Below, one piece after another: positions 33,018-42,205 of a DNA stretch of 64,000 nucleotides. Under the pieces are notes generated by a model that made no database searches, had not been told where the DNA came from, and saw only the letters and a program-made list of their open reading frames with translations. The first letter of the stretch is position 1, and each line of letters opens with the position of its first letter. This DNA comes from Bacteriovoracales bacterium (GTDB lineage: Bacteria; Bdellovibrionota; Bacteriovoracia; Bacteriovoracales; Bacteriovoracaceae): NCBI GenBank assembly GCA_030149295.1, contig JASBRV010000135.1, positions 62,001 through 126,000 of the forward strand, written 5' to 3'. A program made the translations under genes and the position numbers.

Positions 33018-33890
33018 ATGAAATTAAAGAATGCAATCCTAGGTGTCACACTAGCAACAACAGCACTACTGAATGGCTGTGGCGGCGGTGGTGGCTCATC
33101 AACTTATGGTGTTTATAGTTCACCCTATATCACAGCGAACGGTTTTGTTAACGCTCTTAACGATGTTGATGGTGCTCCTATTTATGATGAATCAGAAGTG
33201 ATTCTCTACACTGATGAAACGATTCGTTCGGCGATTGCAGGCCAAGAAGATTGGTTTGTTATCTACGACGCAAAATACGATGAATATAAGGCCGTAAGTC
33301 TTCAGTACATCAGAGCTCTTACTTACTACGATTACTACAGCAATAACTACTCTACTGCAGAGGAGTTTCGTGACCGTGAAACAGACGATATCCTTGCTGG
33401 ATACGTTAATGGTGACCTTTGGGGAGATGACTACGAAGTACTTTCTGACCTGACTTACAGTAGCTTTTACGGACAATTCGTATACTACGGAGAAGAGTCT
33501 GGATACGCTTACGAAGACGAGGCTGAAACAACTGACGTTAACCTTCTTGCTGGTGAATCTCAAATGAAGAAGCTTGCGCAAAAGGTTTCAAATATCTCTT
33601 ACGCTTATCAGGTTTCTCCTGAAACTGCTCTTTCATTAGTTTCTTTAGGACAAAAAGTGGAAACTATGGTTAAGAAAGGGGCATCTCAAGAAGAGCTGAC
33701 TGCTGCCGATCAAGAAGTTTTACTTTCAGATCTTGAGAGCCTTACCGGTCTTACTTTAGAAGATGCGATGGCCGCTGCTATTAGCGACGATGCGAAAGCT
33801 GCAGCTGTAGCAAAAATTGCTGAGAAGACAGGAGCAAATGCTCAAACTTTAGAAAATAAACTTCTTCCTGAGCTTTTTGGAATTAAGTAA
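33018..33890 (+). CDS. Tyr/Asp-rich lipoprotein, first of a tandem paralogous pair
   Basis: 290 residues from the ATG at 33018, preferred over an upstream in-frame start at 32883 because AAGGAAGAG lies just before it and a lipoprotein signal follows. Lipobox LLNGC (Cys21), then a Gly/Ser linker. The domain at about 30-170 is rich in Tyr, Asp and Glu (QEDWFVIYDAKYDEYKAVS; YEDEAETTDVNLLAGES); the C-terminal third is helical and ends LLPELFGIK. It is about 60 percent identical by eye to the next gene. Family unknown; probably surface or periplasmic. A strong terminator follows. Confidence 0.82.
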   Translation: MKLKNAILGVTLATTALLNGCGGGGGSSTYGVYSSPYITANGFVNALNDVDGAPIYDESEVILYTDETIRSAIAGQEDWFVIYDAKYDEYKAVSLQYIRALTYYDYYSNNYSTAEEFRDRETDDILAGYVNGDLWGDDYEVLSDLTYSSFYGQFVYYGEESGYAYEDEAETTDVNLLAGESQMKKLAQKVSNISYAYQVSPETALSLVSLGQKVETMVKKGASQEELTAADQEVLLSDLESLTGLTLEDAMAAAISDDAKAAAVAKIAEKTGANAQTLENKLLPELFGIK

Positions 33891-33917
33891 TTTTTAAACA
33901 AAAACTTACAAAATAAA

Positions 33918-33953
33918 AAAAGCCCCGCCGATAACGCGGGGCTTTTGTTTTTT
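33918..33953 (+). terminator. Strong intrinsic terminator
   Basis: A perfect 11-bp stem AAAAGCCCCGC (33918-33928) / GCGGGGCTTTT (33936-33946), 7-base loop, then GTTTTTT. It separates the two paralogous lipoprotein genes transcriptionally. Confidence 0.95.
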
Positions 33954-33968
33954 GGCATACAAAATGCA
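33952..33968 (+). promoter_or_regulatory. Candidate sigma-54 (-24/-12) promoter of the second lipoprotein
   Basis: TTGGCATACAAAATGCA has GG at 33954-33955 and GC at 33966-33967 with the obligatory 10 bases between, and TTGGCA plus TGCA matches. The predicted start of transcription is near 33979, 34 bases before the ATG. Confidence 0.55.
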
Positions 33969-34012
33969 CCCCTCGACTTTATCACACGCAATGTTGGAGA
34001 AAAGGAGAGAAC

Positions 34013-34915
34013 ATGTTGCAAAAAAAGAGCGCAAAGAAATTAGCTATGACATCAATGACCCTTGCAGCTTTAGCCCTTACAAGCTGTAGTGGCGGTGGCG
34101 GCGGAAGTAGCAGCGGCGGTGGAGGCGGCTCTACTGGGGGTGGTTCAACCTTTGGTGCTTACAGTTCCCCTTCCATTACGGCGAATCGTTTTATCAGTGC
34201 CCTCAATGATGCTGATGGGGCGCCACTCTATGATGAATCAGAAATCGTTCTCTATGAAAATGAAACAGAAAGATCTCAAATTGCAGGTCAGGAAGATTGG
34301 TTTGTCATTTATGACGCCAAATTTGACGAGTATAAAGCAGTCTCCCTTCAATATGTTCGCTCAATTATCTATTACGATTATTATTCAAATGATTTTGCTG
34401 CCGCCGATGAATTTCGTGGCATTGAAAGCGATGATATCGCCGCTGGTTACATCAACGGAGATCTCTACGGAGATGACTACGAGGTCGTTGATCTGGCCTT
34501 AGATGGTTACTTCTATGGTCGCGAATCAGGTTATGCTTACGAAGATGAGTCGGAGACTACCGATGTAAACCTCATGGCCGGTGAAAGCGAGCAAAAGAAA
34601 TTTTTCCAACAAGCGTCTAACGTTAGCTATGCTTATTCCGTTTCTATTGAAACGGCCATGAGCCTTGTGACTCTTGGAAGTAAAGTAGAAAAAATGATCA
34701 AAAAATCAGAAGGAACCCTCACTCTAGAAGACCAGGCGGCTTTAATGGGTGATATTGAAAACCTCACAGGGGTGACTCTTGAAGAAGTTGTCGCTGCTGG
34801 ATTTGATAATGCTAAAAAAGATGAAGTTCTAGAGAAAGTCTCGGCCAAAATTGGATCGAGCCCTCAAAAGATTGAAGGTGAACTCCTTCCTGAGCTTTTT
34901 GGAGTTCAGCTGTAA
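34013..34915 (+). CDS. Tyr/Asp-rich lipoprotein, second of a tandem paralogous pair
   Basis: 300 residues. Lipobox ALTSC (Cys25) followed by an extended Gly/Ser linker (three GGG runs), which would hold the globular domain away from the membrane. The remaining sequence parallels the upstream gene almost block by block: AYSSPSITANRFISALNDADGAP, AGQEDWFVIYDAKFDEYKAVS, GESGYAYEDESETTDVNLMAGES-like and LLPELFGVQ. A tandem duplication with divergence of the promoters is evident. AAAAGGAGAG precedes the ATG. Function unknown. Confidence 0.82.
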   Translation: MLQKKSAKKLAMTSMTLAALALTSCSGGGGGSSSGGGGGSTGGGSTFGAYSSPSITANRFISALNDADGAPLYDESEIVLYENETERSQIAGQEDWFVIYDAKFDEYKAVSLQYVRSIIYYDYYSNDFAAADEFRGIESDDIAAGYINGDLYGDDYEVVDLALDGYFYGRESGYAYEDESETTDVNLMAGESEQKKFFQQASNVSYAYSVSIETAMSLVTLGSKVEKMIKKSEGTLTLEDQAALMGDIENLTGVTLEEVVAAGFDNAKKDEVLEKVSAKIGSSPQKIEGELLPELFGVQL

Positions 34916-34929
34916 TACCTAGCCTTGCC

Positions 34930-34986
34930 AAACAAGATAAGGGCTCGGGGAGAGGCCCTCAGGGGTGAGTTCTTATCTTGTTTTCT
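34930..34986 (+). terminator. Intrinsic terminator with long stem
   Basis: A 12-bp perfect outer stem AAACAAGATAAG (34930-34941) / CTTATCTTGTTT (34972-34983), enclosing a GC-rich inner hairpin, then TTCTTTTG. It ends the second lipoprotein transcript. Confidence 0.82.
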
Positions 34987-35067
34987 TTTGTTAGCAGGGC
35001 TGGATAGTCCACTGTCAAAAAATTAATCACTTATCTGGCCCTAAGCTCCCGTTTTAACTAGATAGTG

Positions 35068-35084
35068 TTGGAATAAGCTTTGCA
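35068..35084 (+). promoter_or_regulatory. Candidate sigma-54 promoter of the exported protein/subtilase operon
   Basis: TTGGAATAAGCTTTGCA has GG (35070-35071) and GC (35082-35083) separated by exactly 10 bases, with TTGG and TTGCA intact. Predicted start near 35095, 29 bases before the gene. A 12-base perfect palindrome TGAATCGATTCA (35096-35107) follows immediately. Confidence 0.5.
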
Positions 35085-35123
35085 TCTTATTGGAATGAAT
35101 CGATTCAACACAAAGGTTATAAC

Positions 35124-38100
35124 TTGCTTAAGGTCAGTTTACTTATATTCTTTTTCTCTTTCTTTGCCTTCGCTCAAGAAGAGAGAGTGCCTCTCGCTTC
35201 CATTCGTCAGCCAAGTAATGACCTCATCTACAATGGGCGTATTCTTACGGCCGAAGAAGCATGGCGCTTACAACAAGATCCTGTTAACCCACTGGACCTA
35301 TCAAAGCTTAACCCCAATCCTTCTATCGTTTGGAAAGATGCTCTTGGAGTTCCACTTCTTTCTGAATTAGATGAAATACCTATCTCTGAAGAGGAAGAAT
35401 ATATTTTTAAGGGAACGATCACCTCTAATCAGGGCATTATGAGATTTAATGTTCTCCCTAAAGAGGGACGCGATCAGGTCTTTACCCTATTGATGGAAAA
35501 GACCCTACATACAACGTTATTGAGAAGAAACTTATTAAGGAAGTTGGGTTATCAAATTCCACCGATGAAATACCTTAAATCGATTAAAGTCACTTTTGAT
35601 AATATTGTCGAGAGGGATCGGTTCATTGGGCGTTCTCTACCAGAGGCAACCTTTGGTGCCCCATCAAGGTGGTTAGGCTTTGATCATAAAGACTTAACAG
35701 ATGAGCAATTAACGGTGACTTTTTATGATGTAGCCGCCTTTATGCCTCAGGAAACCGATCATTATAATGTGGCCATGGGGGTTCCACCCCGTAGGCTGAC
35801 TTCAAGAACTTTGCGATCTCTTTTAATTCCCTATGCTCTCGTCAATCTTGGGGAGTCTGTTAATAAATACGATTGGAATGTTGGGAAAATTGATAATGAA
35901 ACCATTGTTTTTCCTCACTTCACTTTCGCTAATATGAATACTGCCATTGAGGATGCAACTTGGGCCCTAAGAAGGCTCGCTAAATTAGACCGCAAAGATT
36001 TTGAGGAAATTGTCTACGGGGCTGACTTTCCTTTACCGGTAGCTAAGATTCTCATTGAAAAAATTATCAGTCGTAGAAACTCTCTGGTTAATTTACTGGG
36101 AATTCAAGCTGAAGAAATTGCTTTTGATAACGAGATTAGTTTTGAGAGTACCTTAAAAGAGGGTCTGATCACTCAAGAAGATTGGCCTGGTTTCGCTTCT
36201 CGCTTTGCTCATGGCCAACCTGATTCTCCATTTAAAGACTTTGAGTATTTCATTTTTTCTAAAATCCAAAGCTCGACTCTCACCAATTTACTTGATCTCG
36301 TGAATGAGAAACTTTCAGTCTTTGATCCGACTGAGAAAAAACTGGAATTCTTTCAGAATCAATTTGAAGAAGGACTTGAGCATTTTGTGGAAACTGGAGA
36401 GTTCCTTGAGTTTGGAATTGGAACGTGGTTCAGTCCTATTGTTGATGGGTCCTTAATTTTAAACCGTGACATAGTCGTAGGAAACTATCTCGGAACGGAT
36501 AACCTTGTTCAGTTAGCGGATACCGTTGGTGTTTCCATTACGCTTGGAGGAATTATGGGCATTGAGAATGTTCCTCAATGGCCTTCCGCTAATGCCACTG
36601 GGATTGTGAACGCCGTTCGTACTTATACTCATCTGAAGCCGGTAAAGACCTTAAAGGCATCTTTTAAAGAGCCTTATAAGAATATGATTGTTCCTTTGAT
36701 GAAGCGAAACTTAAGAAAAACCCTGTCTCAATTGGGAGATCTTCCTAATCAAAACAGTGAAGTCGATGACGATGGGGTCGACCCGCGTCTAAAAGCGATT
36801 GAAGGATTTATCACTGACATCAATGAATCACTAGGAGTCGGAGAGTCCCTTCTTGTGACAGACAGACTAACGCCTAGTGCTCTTTTGACTGGATCTTTTA
36901 ATATGATGGACACTCGCTTCTCCTTAAGTGGTGGTACAAGTGGTGTGGTTGTGAGACGCCTTCATCTCTTTAGAAAAGATCCAACTACTATTCATGTCTA
37001 TGAAGATCTTGGCCATGGCTTTACTCTTAAACTCTCTGCTTCTTTGGATCATTATATTCCTGTCCTTCGCATTGATAGTGGCCGCACCAAAGGGAAGTAT
37101 CGCGTAAAGTTTCATTCAGTGGATATTAATGGTGAAGTAAAAGAAAATCCCAATCTTTTTACCAACGCTTTAGCCCTTAGTAGTTTGTTAGAAGATGGCT
37201 CTAGTGAGCTTCTCGAAACACAAGAGAAACCCCATCTCATTGAAGGGGACTTTCTAGATCGCTCCGTGAAACTCTCTTTTCTTGTTTGGAGAGCAAAATA
37301 TCTCAATACCGACAATGAGATAACTCTAACGACTCCAGATCAAAACAGAACAGAATACGTGAGTTTATCAACCGCTTCTCAGTCTGGAGTCAATTATCAA
37401 AGTTTTGCTTATGACATTTTAAATTATTATTTAAAAGAATGGACCAAAGACCTTCCTATTCAGCCACAATTAAACCCTGAGAGAAATAAAAACCCTGGTC
37501 AGAGTATTTTTGGCGTTAGCGAAACCGTGTCGGGAAGATTTGAAGCGAGGAAGAAAGAACAGTCACTTTCTGAGCGTTTCATTGGGCTTTCTCATAAGAG
37601 AGAGGGCTGGTCGGCAAGTCAGAAAAGATTGAAACGTTATATTAAAGAAATTAATGAAAAATATGGGACAACTCTTTTTAATCCTGGCTCTGTCAATGAC
37701 GCAAGTTCACTCCAGTTATTTGAAGTGACGGTAAATACCAACATCTATGAAAAAGGGATCGATCGCTTATCAGATGTTAGTGAATCGACAATTAAAAGAA
37801 TCGGTCGCAAGTATGCTCGTACTCGCTGGTCGGATTGTGATAGAAGAAATCGTCGCATTCGCACGGCAAGAAGCTTGAGAGAATGTGGCAATCTCAATAA
37901 TTTGATCTCTAAAGCAGGTCAGTGCCAGAGAATTCAAAGATTAACTAAAAAGCATAGTCAATGTGTTCTTGAACTCTCAAAGGCCATGGCAAGAGATTTA
38001 GAGTTTGAAGACTTTAAAACAATTGTAGGCCTTGAAAATATTTTTGTTCATGGAGTTATCAATGGTTTTCGTAAGGAGTCGGAAATTTTAAATGATCCCA

Positions 38101-38225
38101 TCCGCTCAAATACCATAGGAAAGGTAAGGAGCCGTTTTTGGAATGGTCCTATCGATAGGCTTAAAGAAATTATTGGAATTCAAGGTGGTGAATTTGAAGG
38201 TAAGTGGATAAGGGAGAGTCTATAA
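35124..38225 (+). CDS. Large exported protein of unknown function
   Basis: 1033 residues from a TTG start with AAAGG 7 bases upstream. Signal peptide 1-17 (LLIFFFSFFAFAQ). No repeat or catalytic signature stands out. The region about 60-420 is alpha/beta, the middle about 500-800 beta-rich with FTLKLSASLDHYIPVLRID, and about 890-960 carries Cys and Arg clusters (DCDRRNRRIRTARS; GQCQRIQRL) that suggest disulphides or polyanion contact. Its stop overlaps the start of the subtilisin gene as TAATG, so the two are made together and may form an exported pair. No family is recognised. Confidence 0.75.
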   Translation: MLKVSLLIFFFSFFAFAQEERVPLASIRQPSNDLIYNGRILTAEEAWRLQQDPVNPLDLSKLNPNPSIVWKDALGVPLLSELDEIPISEEEEYIFKGTITSNQGIMRFNVLPKEGRDQVFTLLMEKTLHTTLLRRNLLRKLGYQIPPMKYLKSIKVTFDNIVERDRFIGRSLPEATFGAPSRWLGFDHKDLTDEQLTVTFYDVAAFMPQETDHYNVAMGVPPRRLTSRTLRSLLIPYALVNLGESVNKYDWNVGKIDNETIVFPHFTFANMNTAIEDATWALRRLAKLDRKDFEEIVYGADFPLPVAKILIEKIISRRNSLVNLLGIQAEEIAFDNEISFESTLKEGLITQEDWPGFASRFAHGQPDSPFKDFEYFIFSKIQSSTLTNLLDLVNEKLSVFDPTEKKLEFFQNQFEEGLEHFVETGEFLEFGIGTWFSPIVDGSLILNRDIVVGNYLGTDNLVQLADTVGVSITLGGIMGIENVPQWPSANATGIVNAVRTYTHLKPVKTLKASFKEPYKNMIVPLMKRNLRKTLSQLGDLPNQNSEVDDDGVDPRLKAIEGFITDINESLGVGESLLVTDRLTPSALLTGSFNMMDTRFSLSGGTSGVVVRRLHLFRKDPTTIHVYEDLGHGFTLKLSASLDHYIPVLRIDSGRTKGKYRVKFHSVDINGEVKENPNLFTNALALSSLLEDGSSELLETQEKPHLIEGDFLDRSVKLSFLVWRAKYLNTDNEITLTTPDQNRTEYVSLSTASQSGVNYQSFAYDILNYYLKEWTKDLPIQPQLNPERNKNPGQSIFGVSETVSGRFEARKKEQSLSERFIGLSHKREGWSASQKRLKRYIKEINEKYGTTLFNPGSVNDASSLQLFEVTVNTNIYEKGIDRLSDVSESTIKRIGRKYARTRWSDCDRRNRRIRTARSLRECGNLNNLISKAGQCQRIQRLTKKHSQCVLELSKAMARDLEFEDFKTIVGLENIFVHGVINGFRKESEILNDPIRSNTIGKVRSRFWNGPIDRLKEIIGIQGGEFEGKWIRESL

Positions 38226-41137
38226 TGAAAAGAACGATTCTTTTGTTCCTATTTAGCCTTTTCTCTTTCGGTTCAGTAATAGCAACTGCTCCAGACAAGA
38301 ATGATACTCTTTTTGATAAGTTGTGGGGTTTAAAAAATAGTGGCCAAACAATTTTGAGACGAAGCGGTGATCTAACTCGAGAAGAAATTAAAGGAATCCC
38401 TGGGGTCGATATTAATTGGGTGGATTTAAAAGATTTACCTGTCGCCAGTAATATTCCAAGTGAAAGGGAAATCGTCGTTGCTGTGTTGGACTATGGAATT
38501 GATAAGGAGCATCCTGATTTAAAAGATAGAATTTTCTTCGATAAAAAACTTTGTCCTAATTCTGAAGATAAGAAGGAAAAACCATGTTCTGGAATCAATG
38601 TCTTAAAAAAGAATTTAGAGATTGATGACGATAATGGACATGGAACCCATGTAGCAGGAATCATTGCTGCAAGTGCAAATAATCAACTCGGTGTGACTGG
38701 GGTTAGTGATTCCCGGGTAAAAATCTTGCCTATTAAGGTTCTTTCTCAAGACACTAATGAGTTCGTTTATGAGGGTCGTCTCATCACAGACATCTTTGCT
38801 GATGGAATTATCTTTGCTCTTGAGAGAGGAGCGCATGTCATTAATATGTCGATTGGATGGCCTAAGTTAGTAGAGACACCCAAAATGAAAAGGGCGCTAC
38901 AAGTTGCGGCTCAAAGAGATGTCGTCATCGTGGCAGCTGCTGGAAACAATAACAAACAAATCCCAACCTATCCTTGTACCAATGAAACCGTTATCTGTGT
39001 TGGTGCCATTGATAATCAGGGTAAAATCACTGAATTCTCTAATTATGGGGGGAAAGTAGACATCCTTGCTCCTGGTGAATTCATTGTTTCTACCTATCCT
39101 CGTGAATCGGTTGAGTCAAGAATTTTAAGAATTCGTGGGTATGAAGCCAAAAATGGGACATCTCAAGCAGCTCCTTACGTCGCGGCAATTGCTGCGAGCT
39201 TGAAGCTCATTGATCCCAAAATGAGTTTAAGAGAAGTAAAGGCACGCCTTTTTTCTAGTGCTAAAGAGGTTATTCTCAGTAAAAAAGAAAACAAATTTTC
39301 TAAATACGGACTTGTGGATATGAAGGCAGCCTTGTCTGATTCAACAACTCGTTTTGCCAGTCCCGATTTTAAAAACCTATTAGATCTGAACTTTAAAGTA
39401 AGTGATGGAAGCTTTTTCTTTGGTCTCCCTATTGAGTCACTCAGGGGGGAGTTTGAAAACCTCAGTGTCACGGCGAGTTTTCAGCGTCAGGATATCTCAC
39501 TGGAAAAGGTGACGCAGGCGGTTGATCTTAGAGATGGGCAAAGAAAGAGTGTTCTCTTTAAAGGGAAATTAGAAGACCTAAGTCGTGATTCTCAATTTCG
39601 ACTTAAAGTGGAATTAAAAGATGAATTAGGTTTTCATTCTGTTACCGAGACGACTCTTATCTTTGCGCGAGACCTATCGAGAGAAGATGGTCTTCAGAGT
39701 GAATTGATCGAGGGTTTTAAAGATCAAGATCTTACTTTCTTTCGAGGAGAGAGAAAGGTCAGCCGATTAAAAAGAGTTCAAGGGAGAGAGAGCTCTCCAC
39801 ATTATCCTATCTTTTATACTGAGATTCCATCTCTTCAAAGTGATGACAAATCTGTCGTTTCTCTGATGAAGAGAAGTCACGAGAAGTGGGAGAAAATTGA
39901 TTTAGAGCTTGAAAAGCGCTTTGAAATTGTCTCGGTCACCAATGAAGACCTGGATGATGATGGGCATCCCGACTTTCTGATTACTGGTGTGAGTGGCGAT
40001 CAAAAATTTGTCACCTTTGACTATATCCTTCAAGAGAAAAAAATTACTTTTCAATTTCCTCTTTTGGAATACAAGAATTTTCCTCTTGAGTATAATCAGC
40101 TGGGGGGATTACCTCTTGTGACAATTAAGACGGGTTTAAATGATCTTCCCAAACTAAAGGTACCAACTTTTTATGCTCGTTACACTTTACCTGAAAAAGA
40201 CAATAGTGAGGACATCCTCGATAGAGTACCAGAGGATGCCTTAGGAAATCATCAGTATTATTTGAATCCTATCAATAATGAAGAGAGTCTTCTCTTTGAG
40301 CTAAGAGTGTTTGATTCTTTGGCCGCTCTTGAAGAATTTAGAAATAATAATTTTATAGAGTCATGGCAGTCATTAGCTTTTGATCGTCCCTTTCCTCAAA
40401 GCCAAAAGGAAAAGAAAAGGGGGGAAATAAAAGGACTCATCTCTGTTGGTGATGAATTTGCCAGAGATTATTTTCTTTATTTTATAAAAGAGGGCGAACT
40501 TAGTTATAGAAGGGTCTTTTTTCCCGATACACTTTTAGCGGGCAATAATGTGAGACCTCTCATTAGTGTGGACGACAAAAATCTTGGTGCTATTACTGAA
40601 AAGGTAGAATTCTTAGCTCAGTTGCAACGAGACCAGGTTCGTTCCTATGTTTGGGCCCCAACTTCTGCGCAGGGTAATTCTCTTCTCATTGATACAAAGA
40701 GATGGAGTGACCCGGTATTTAACTCAATCATTGCTTTTGATAATGAAGAAAACACTCGTCTCATTGAGACACGCTATTATTTAAGAGCGTTCAATCAAGA
40801 TGGCGAAGTGGGGAGATTGCGAATTAACAGAGAAAGTTCGTTCCCTGGTGTTCAATTTTCTGAGACGTTAAACCCTGTCATTGTAAAGAGTAAGGAGAGA
40901 AATTATCCCGGTCTCTTCATTAATTCAACCCTAATCTTTGGAAATCGGCTTTATACGATGGTTGAAAAAGGTGATGAATTCATTCGTCCTTTGGGGTTCT
41001 CTGTGGATATCCCAAAGCAATGTGTTCACATGAGGCCACAGGTTATTGAGGGAAGTTATCATTATGTCCTTCTCTGTCGTAAGGGAAGGGGGAGAATCGC
41101 CATAGAAACATTAAAACTTGAGTTTGAATCAAATTAA
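38225..41137 (+). CDS. Exported subtilisin-like serine protease (S8) with long C-terminal region
   Basis: 970 residues from the ATG at 38225 (TAATG coupling, GGGAG upstream); the GTG at 38204 is less likely. Signal peptide 1-20. The S8 catalytic triad is complete: Asp89 in VAVLDYGID, His139 in DNGHGTHVAGI, Ser313 in NGTSQAAPYVA, with the oxyanion Asn near AAGNNN. The pro-region is short. The C-terminal 600 residues are beta-rich and include an FG-GAP/VCBS-like Asp motif (NEDLDDDGHPDFLITG), often calcium-binding. It is likely secreted and active on external or prey protein (inference). Confidence 0.92.
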   Translation: MKRTILLFLFSLFSFGSVIATAPDKNDTLFDKLWGLKNSGQTILRRSGDLTREEIKGIPGVDINWVDLKDLPVASNIPSEREIVVAVLDYGIDKEHPDLKDRIFFDKKLCPNSEDKKEKPCSGINVLKKNLEIDDDNGHGTHVAGIIAASANNQLGVTGVSDSRVKILPIKVLSQDTNEFVYEGRLITDIFADGIIFALERGAHVINMSIGWPKLVETPKMKRALQVAAQRDVVIVAAAGNNNKQIPTYPCTNETVICVGAIDNQGKITEFSNYGGKVDILAPGEFIVSTYPRESVESRILRIRGYEAKNGTSQAAPYVAAIAASLKLIDPKMSLREVKARLFSSAKEVILSKKENKFSKYGLVDMKAALSDSTTRFASPDFKNLLDLNFKVSDGSFFFGLPIESLRGEFENLSVTASFQRQDISLEKVTQAVDLRDGQRKSVLFKGKLEDLSRDSQFRLKVELKDELGFHSVTETTLIFARDLSREDGLQSELIEGFKDQDLTFFRGERKVSRLKRVQGRESSPHYPIFYTEIPSLQSDDKSVVSLMKRSHEKWEKIDLELEKRFEIVSVTNEDLDDDGHPDFLITGVSGDQKFVTFDYILQEKKITFQFPLLEYKNFPLEYNQLGGLPLVTIKTGLNDLPKLKVPTFYARYTLPEKDNSEDILDRVPEDALGNHQYYLNPINNEESLLFELRVFDSLAALEEFRNNNFIESWQSLAFDRPFPQSQKEKKRGEIKGLISVGDEFARDYFLYFIKEGELSYRRVFFPDTLLAGNNVRPLISVDDKNLGAITEKVEFLAQLQRDQVRSYVWAPTSAQGNSLLIDTKRWSDPVFNSIIAFDNEENTRLIETRYYLRAFNQDGEVGRLRINRESSFPGVQFSETLNPVIVKSKERNYPGLFINSTLIFGNRLYTMVEKGDEFIRPLGFSVDIPKQCVHMRPQVIEGSYHYVLLCRKGRGRIAIETLKLEFESN

Positions 41138-41153
41138 ATAATTTTTCCAATGG

Positions 41154-41396
41154 CTACTTTTTGATGCATATCCAGTCGTGGCAGTCACATTGTACGGCCT
41201 TATGACCCTCGTCTTGGCATTTCATTCCAAAGGCATCGGCTTCGGTGAAGACCTCGGTGCAGATCGTACCTGGTGTCATGGGCTGGCAACTTCTTGAGAC
41301 GCCTTTGTGGTCAATCCCCAATAGTTTATCTTCGCTTGATTGGCACGAAACGAGTACCCAGCAAGAAATGAGGACAAGAGAAATAGTGTTTTTCAT
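41154..41396 (-). CDS. Small Cys-rich lipoprotein
   Basis: 80 residues from the ATG at 41396, chosen for AAGGAT six bases upstream and the lipoprotein signal that follows; longer in-frame starts to 41459 lack this. Lipobox VLVSC (Cys18). Six further Cys in a short domain (SRSCQPMTPGTIC, MKCQDEGHKAVQCDCHDWIC) imply three disulphides. It is convergent with the subtilase gene, 17 bases away. It could be a small protease inhibitor-like fold by Cys density, but that is speculation; no family is recognised. Confidence 0.65.
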   Translation of the reverse strand: MKNTISLVLISCWVLVSCQSSEDKLLGIDHKGVSRSCQPMTPGTICTEVFTEADAFGMKCQDEGHKAVQCDCHDWICIKK

Positions 41397-41516
41397 AGGC
41401 ATCCTTAATATTAACCACATTCTAAGGACTTTTTGAAAATTCGTCTTATTTTTTGTCATCGATGAATTATTTACAAGTAATTACAGGTGTTTAGCTGGCT
41501 TTGATAGAATTGAGAG

Positions 41517-42185
41517 ATGAATTTTAAACTTCTCGCAACCTCGATATTCCTTTTGTTTCTCTGTCATGCTTCTTGGGCCGGTTATCATATGATTGCCGAG
41601 GTCGCAGACGTAAAATGCCTTTCACAAAGTAGTCTTAATAATGACCTGATTACCAGGGTTGGGATCAAGGTTGAAGGGGCTACGCATGAGGAGATGAAAC
41701 AGTTGTCTCAATTTATTCAAAGCCTTATTGAATTGACCAATGAGCAACAGGCAATTCACCTTTTATCTGGCTTAAAGGTTGTTTTTAAGGACATTCTAGG
41801 TGATACGAGTGTGGGCAGTTGCTTACCCGCTCATCAACTTGTGAGAAATCAGATTCATATAGGAAGGTTTTGTAAAAGCTCCAAAGGAAAAAAACTTGTC
41901 ATTCCCTATCGTGAGGGCATTCTCATTCATGAAATGGGTCATTTTGTTGCCAATAAGCATGGTTTCTATGGGCAGTATAAAGCAAGTGTAAAAAGAAAGT
42001 GTAAGCTTTCACCTTATATGTCAAAAATGAGCAATGGAAAAAAACATCGCAATCGCAACGAAGAGTTTGCTGAAGTATTCGCATCTTATTTTCTCTATGG
42101 TAAAAAACTAAGAAGAAAGTGCAGAAAGAGTTACGCTTTCTTTAAAGAAAGGCTTTTTCTCGATAATAATTCGAATTGTTTATAG
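41517..42185 (+). CDS. Exported HEMGH zinc metallopeptidase-like protein
   Basis: 222 residues. Signal peptide 1-21 (cleavage near SWAG). The zinc motif is LIHEMGHFVANKHG with His138, Glu139 and His142; a downstream helix NEEFAEVFASYF (181-192) offers the third, acidic ligand of a gluzincin such as the anthrax lethal-factor-like group. The Cys residues and short length fit a small secreted protease. It is the third exported protease candidate within 12 kb. Family level is not certain. Confidence 0.78.
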   Translation: MNFKLLATSIFLLFLCHASWAGYHMIAEVADVKCLSQSSLNNDLITRVGIKVEGATHEEMKQLSQFIQSLIELTNEQQAIHLLSGLKVVFKDILGDTSVGSCLPAHQLVRNQIHIGRFCKSSKGKKLVIPYREGILIHEMGHFVANKHGFYGQYKASVKRKCKLSPYMSKMSNGKKHRNRNEEFAEVFASYFLYGKKLRRKCRKSYAFFKERLFLDNNSNCL

Positions 42186-42205
42186 TTCTTAAAAGGAACT
42201 TCTCA

